Source: Akkermansiaceae bacterium (GTDB taxonomy: Bacteria > Verrucomicrobiota > Verrucomicrobiia > Verrucomicrobiales > Akkermansiaceae). From it: a DNA stretch of 7,215 bases. The position numbers and the translations under genes were made by a program. Position 1 is the stretch's first letter; every line of letters starts with the position of its first letter. Positions 7,018 to 7,215 of this stretch are shown here, piece by piece. The notes beneath the pieces are model-generated. The model worked only from the letters and a program-made list of their open reading frames with translations. It was not told the origin of the DNA and searched no databases. The stretch is from contig JALOTR010000295.1 of the NCBI GenBank assembly GCA_025457805.1, forward strand, positions 1 to 7,215. Direction: 5' to 3'.

Positions 7018-7215
7018 GGCGCATTGACGAGCGACATCACCGACCGCGCAGGAACCTCGAAAGGCGTTGAGGGGTCGAGCGCATCGCCACGTTGAAGATT
7101 GGTTTCGGCAGAAGTGACGTAGGGTATGAACTTGCCGGGTGGATTGCTTGGATTTCCATTCATGCGAAATCTAACAGAAGCAGGTTTGTCGGCCATGTTG
7201 ACGAAAACGGCGACA
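7011..7215 (-). CDS. Probable glycoside hydrolase (GH30-like), C-terminal end (partial)
   Basis: The frame is open from the window's right edge down to TGA at 7013-7011, giving about 67 residues of a protein that begins outside. It reads VAVFVNMADKPASVRFRMNG, then PYVTSAETNLQRGDAL, then FEVPARSVMSLV near the end. This strand pattern (a 'V.V..N' strand, 'YVTS...NL', and a final 'PA.SV..LV' strand) is what the small C-terminal beta-sandwich of GH30 and similar clan GH-A glycoside hydrolases looks like. Such enzymes are usually secreted and cut beta-linked polysaccharides. The catalytic barrel is not in view, so the family and substrate are inferred, and other hydrolases with the same tail domain remain possible. 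An ATG at 7196 is internal, since matching sequence continues upstream of it. The gene converges on the ABC permease and overlaps it by 7 bases. Confidence 0.6.
   Translation of the reverse strand, partial: VAVFVNMADKPASVRFRMNGNPSNPPGKFIPYVTSAETNLQRGDALDPSTPFEVPARSVMSLVNAPH

Overview
The window reads as chromosomal DNA from a Verrucomicrobia-type bacterium (possibly a related PVC-superphylum member). This rests on one very large secreted protein combining lamin-tail domains (LTD), a CotH kinase-like domain and an Asp-rich 'DADFDGVPALVEYALG' tail, together with moderately GC-rich coding DNA and weak or absent Shine-Dalgarno sequences. The assignment comes from recognising protein architecture, not from a database search.

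Layout: (1) Bases 1-285, + strand, hold the last 94 codons of a SNF2/Swi2 helicase-like ATPase. (2) Bases 286-367 are a short gap between converging genes with three tandem copies of a 9-bp unit. (3) Bases 368-5210, - strand, are one very long gene for a secreted multidomain LTD/CotH protein, broken at two places. An in-frame TAA at 3783-3785 stands where a Glu codon is expected. Near 2342-2346 there is a frame change that also appears to have lost part of the CotH domain. The three remaining open frames are 3783-5210, 2259-3749 and 368-2314. (4) Bases 5211-5436 are the divergent upstream region. (5) Bases 5437-7017, + strand, are a two-gene ABC-2-type exporter: ATPase, then a six-helix permease. 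(6) Bases 7011-7215, - strand, are the C-terminal end of a probable glycoside hydrolase (GH30-like beta-sandwich tail), whose stop codon overlaps the end of the permease gene.

The only evident functional unit is the ATPase/permease pair, which should form a membrane exporter of unknown substrate. The helicase, the LTD/CotH gene and the hydrolase show no clear link to it. I found no RNA gene, CRISPR array, insertion sequence or recognisable new defence or biosynthetic system. The most notable observation is the double lesion in the LTD/CotH gene, which is either real gene decay or assembly error.
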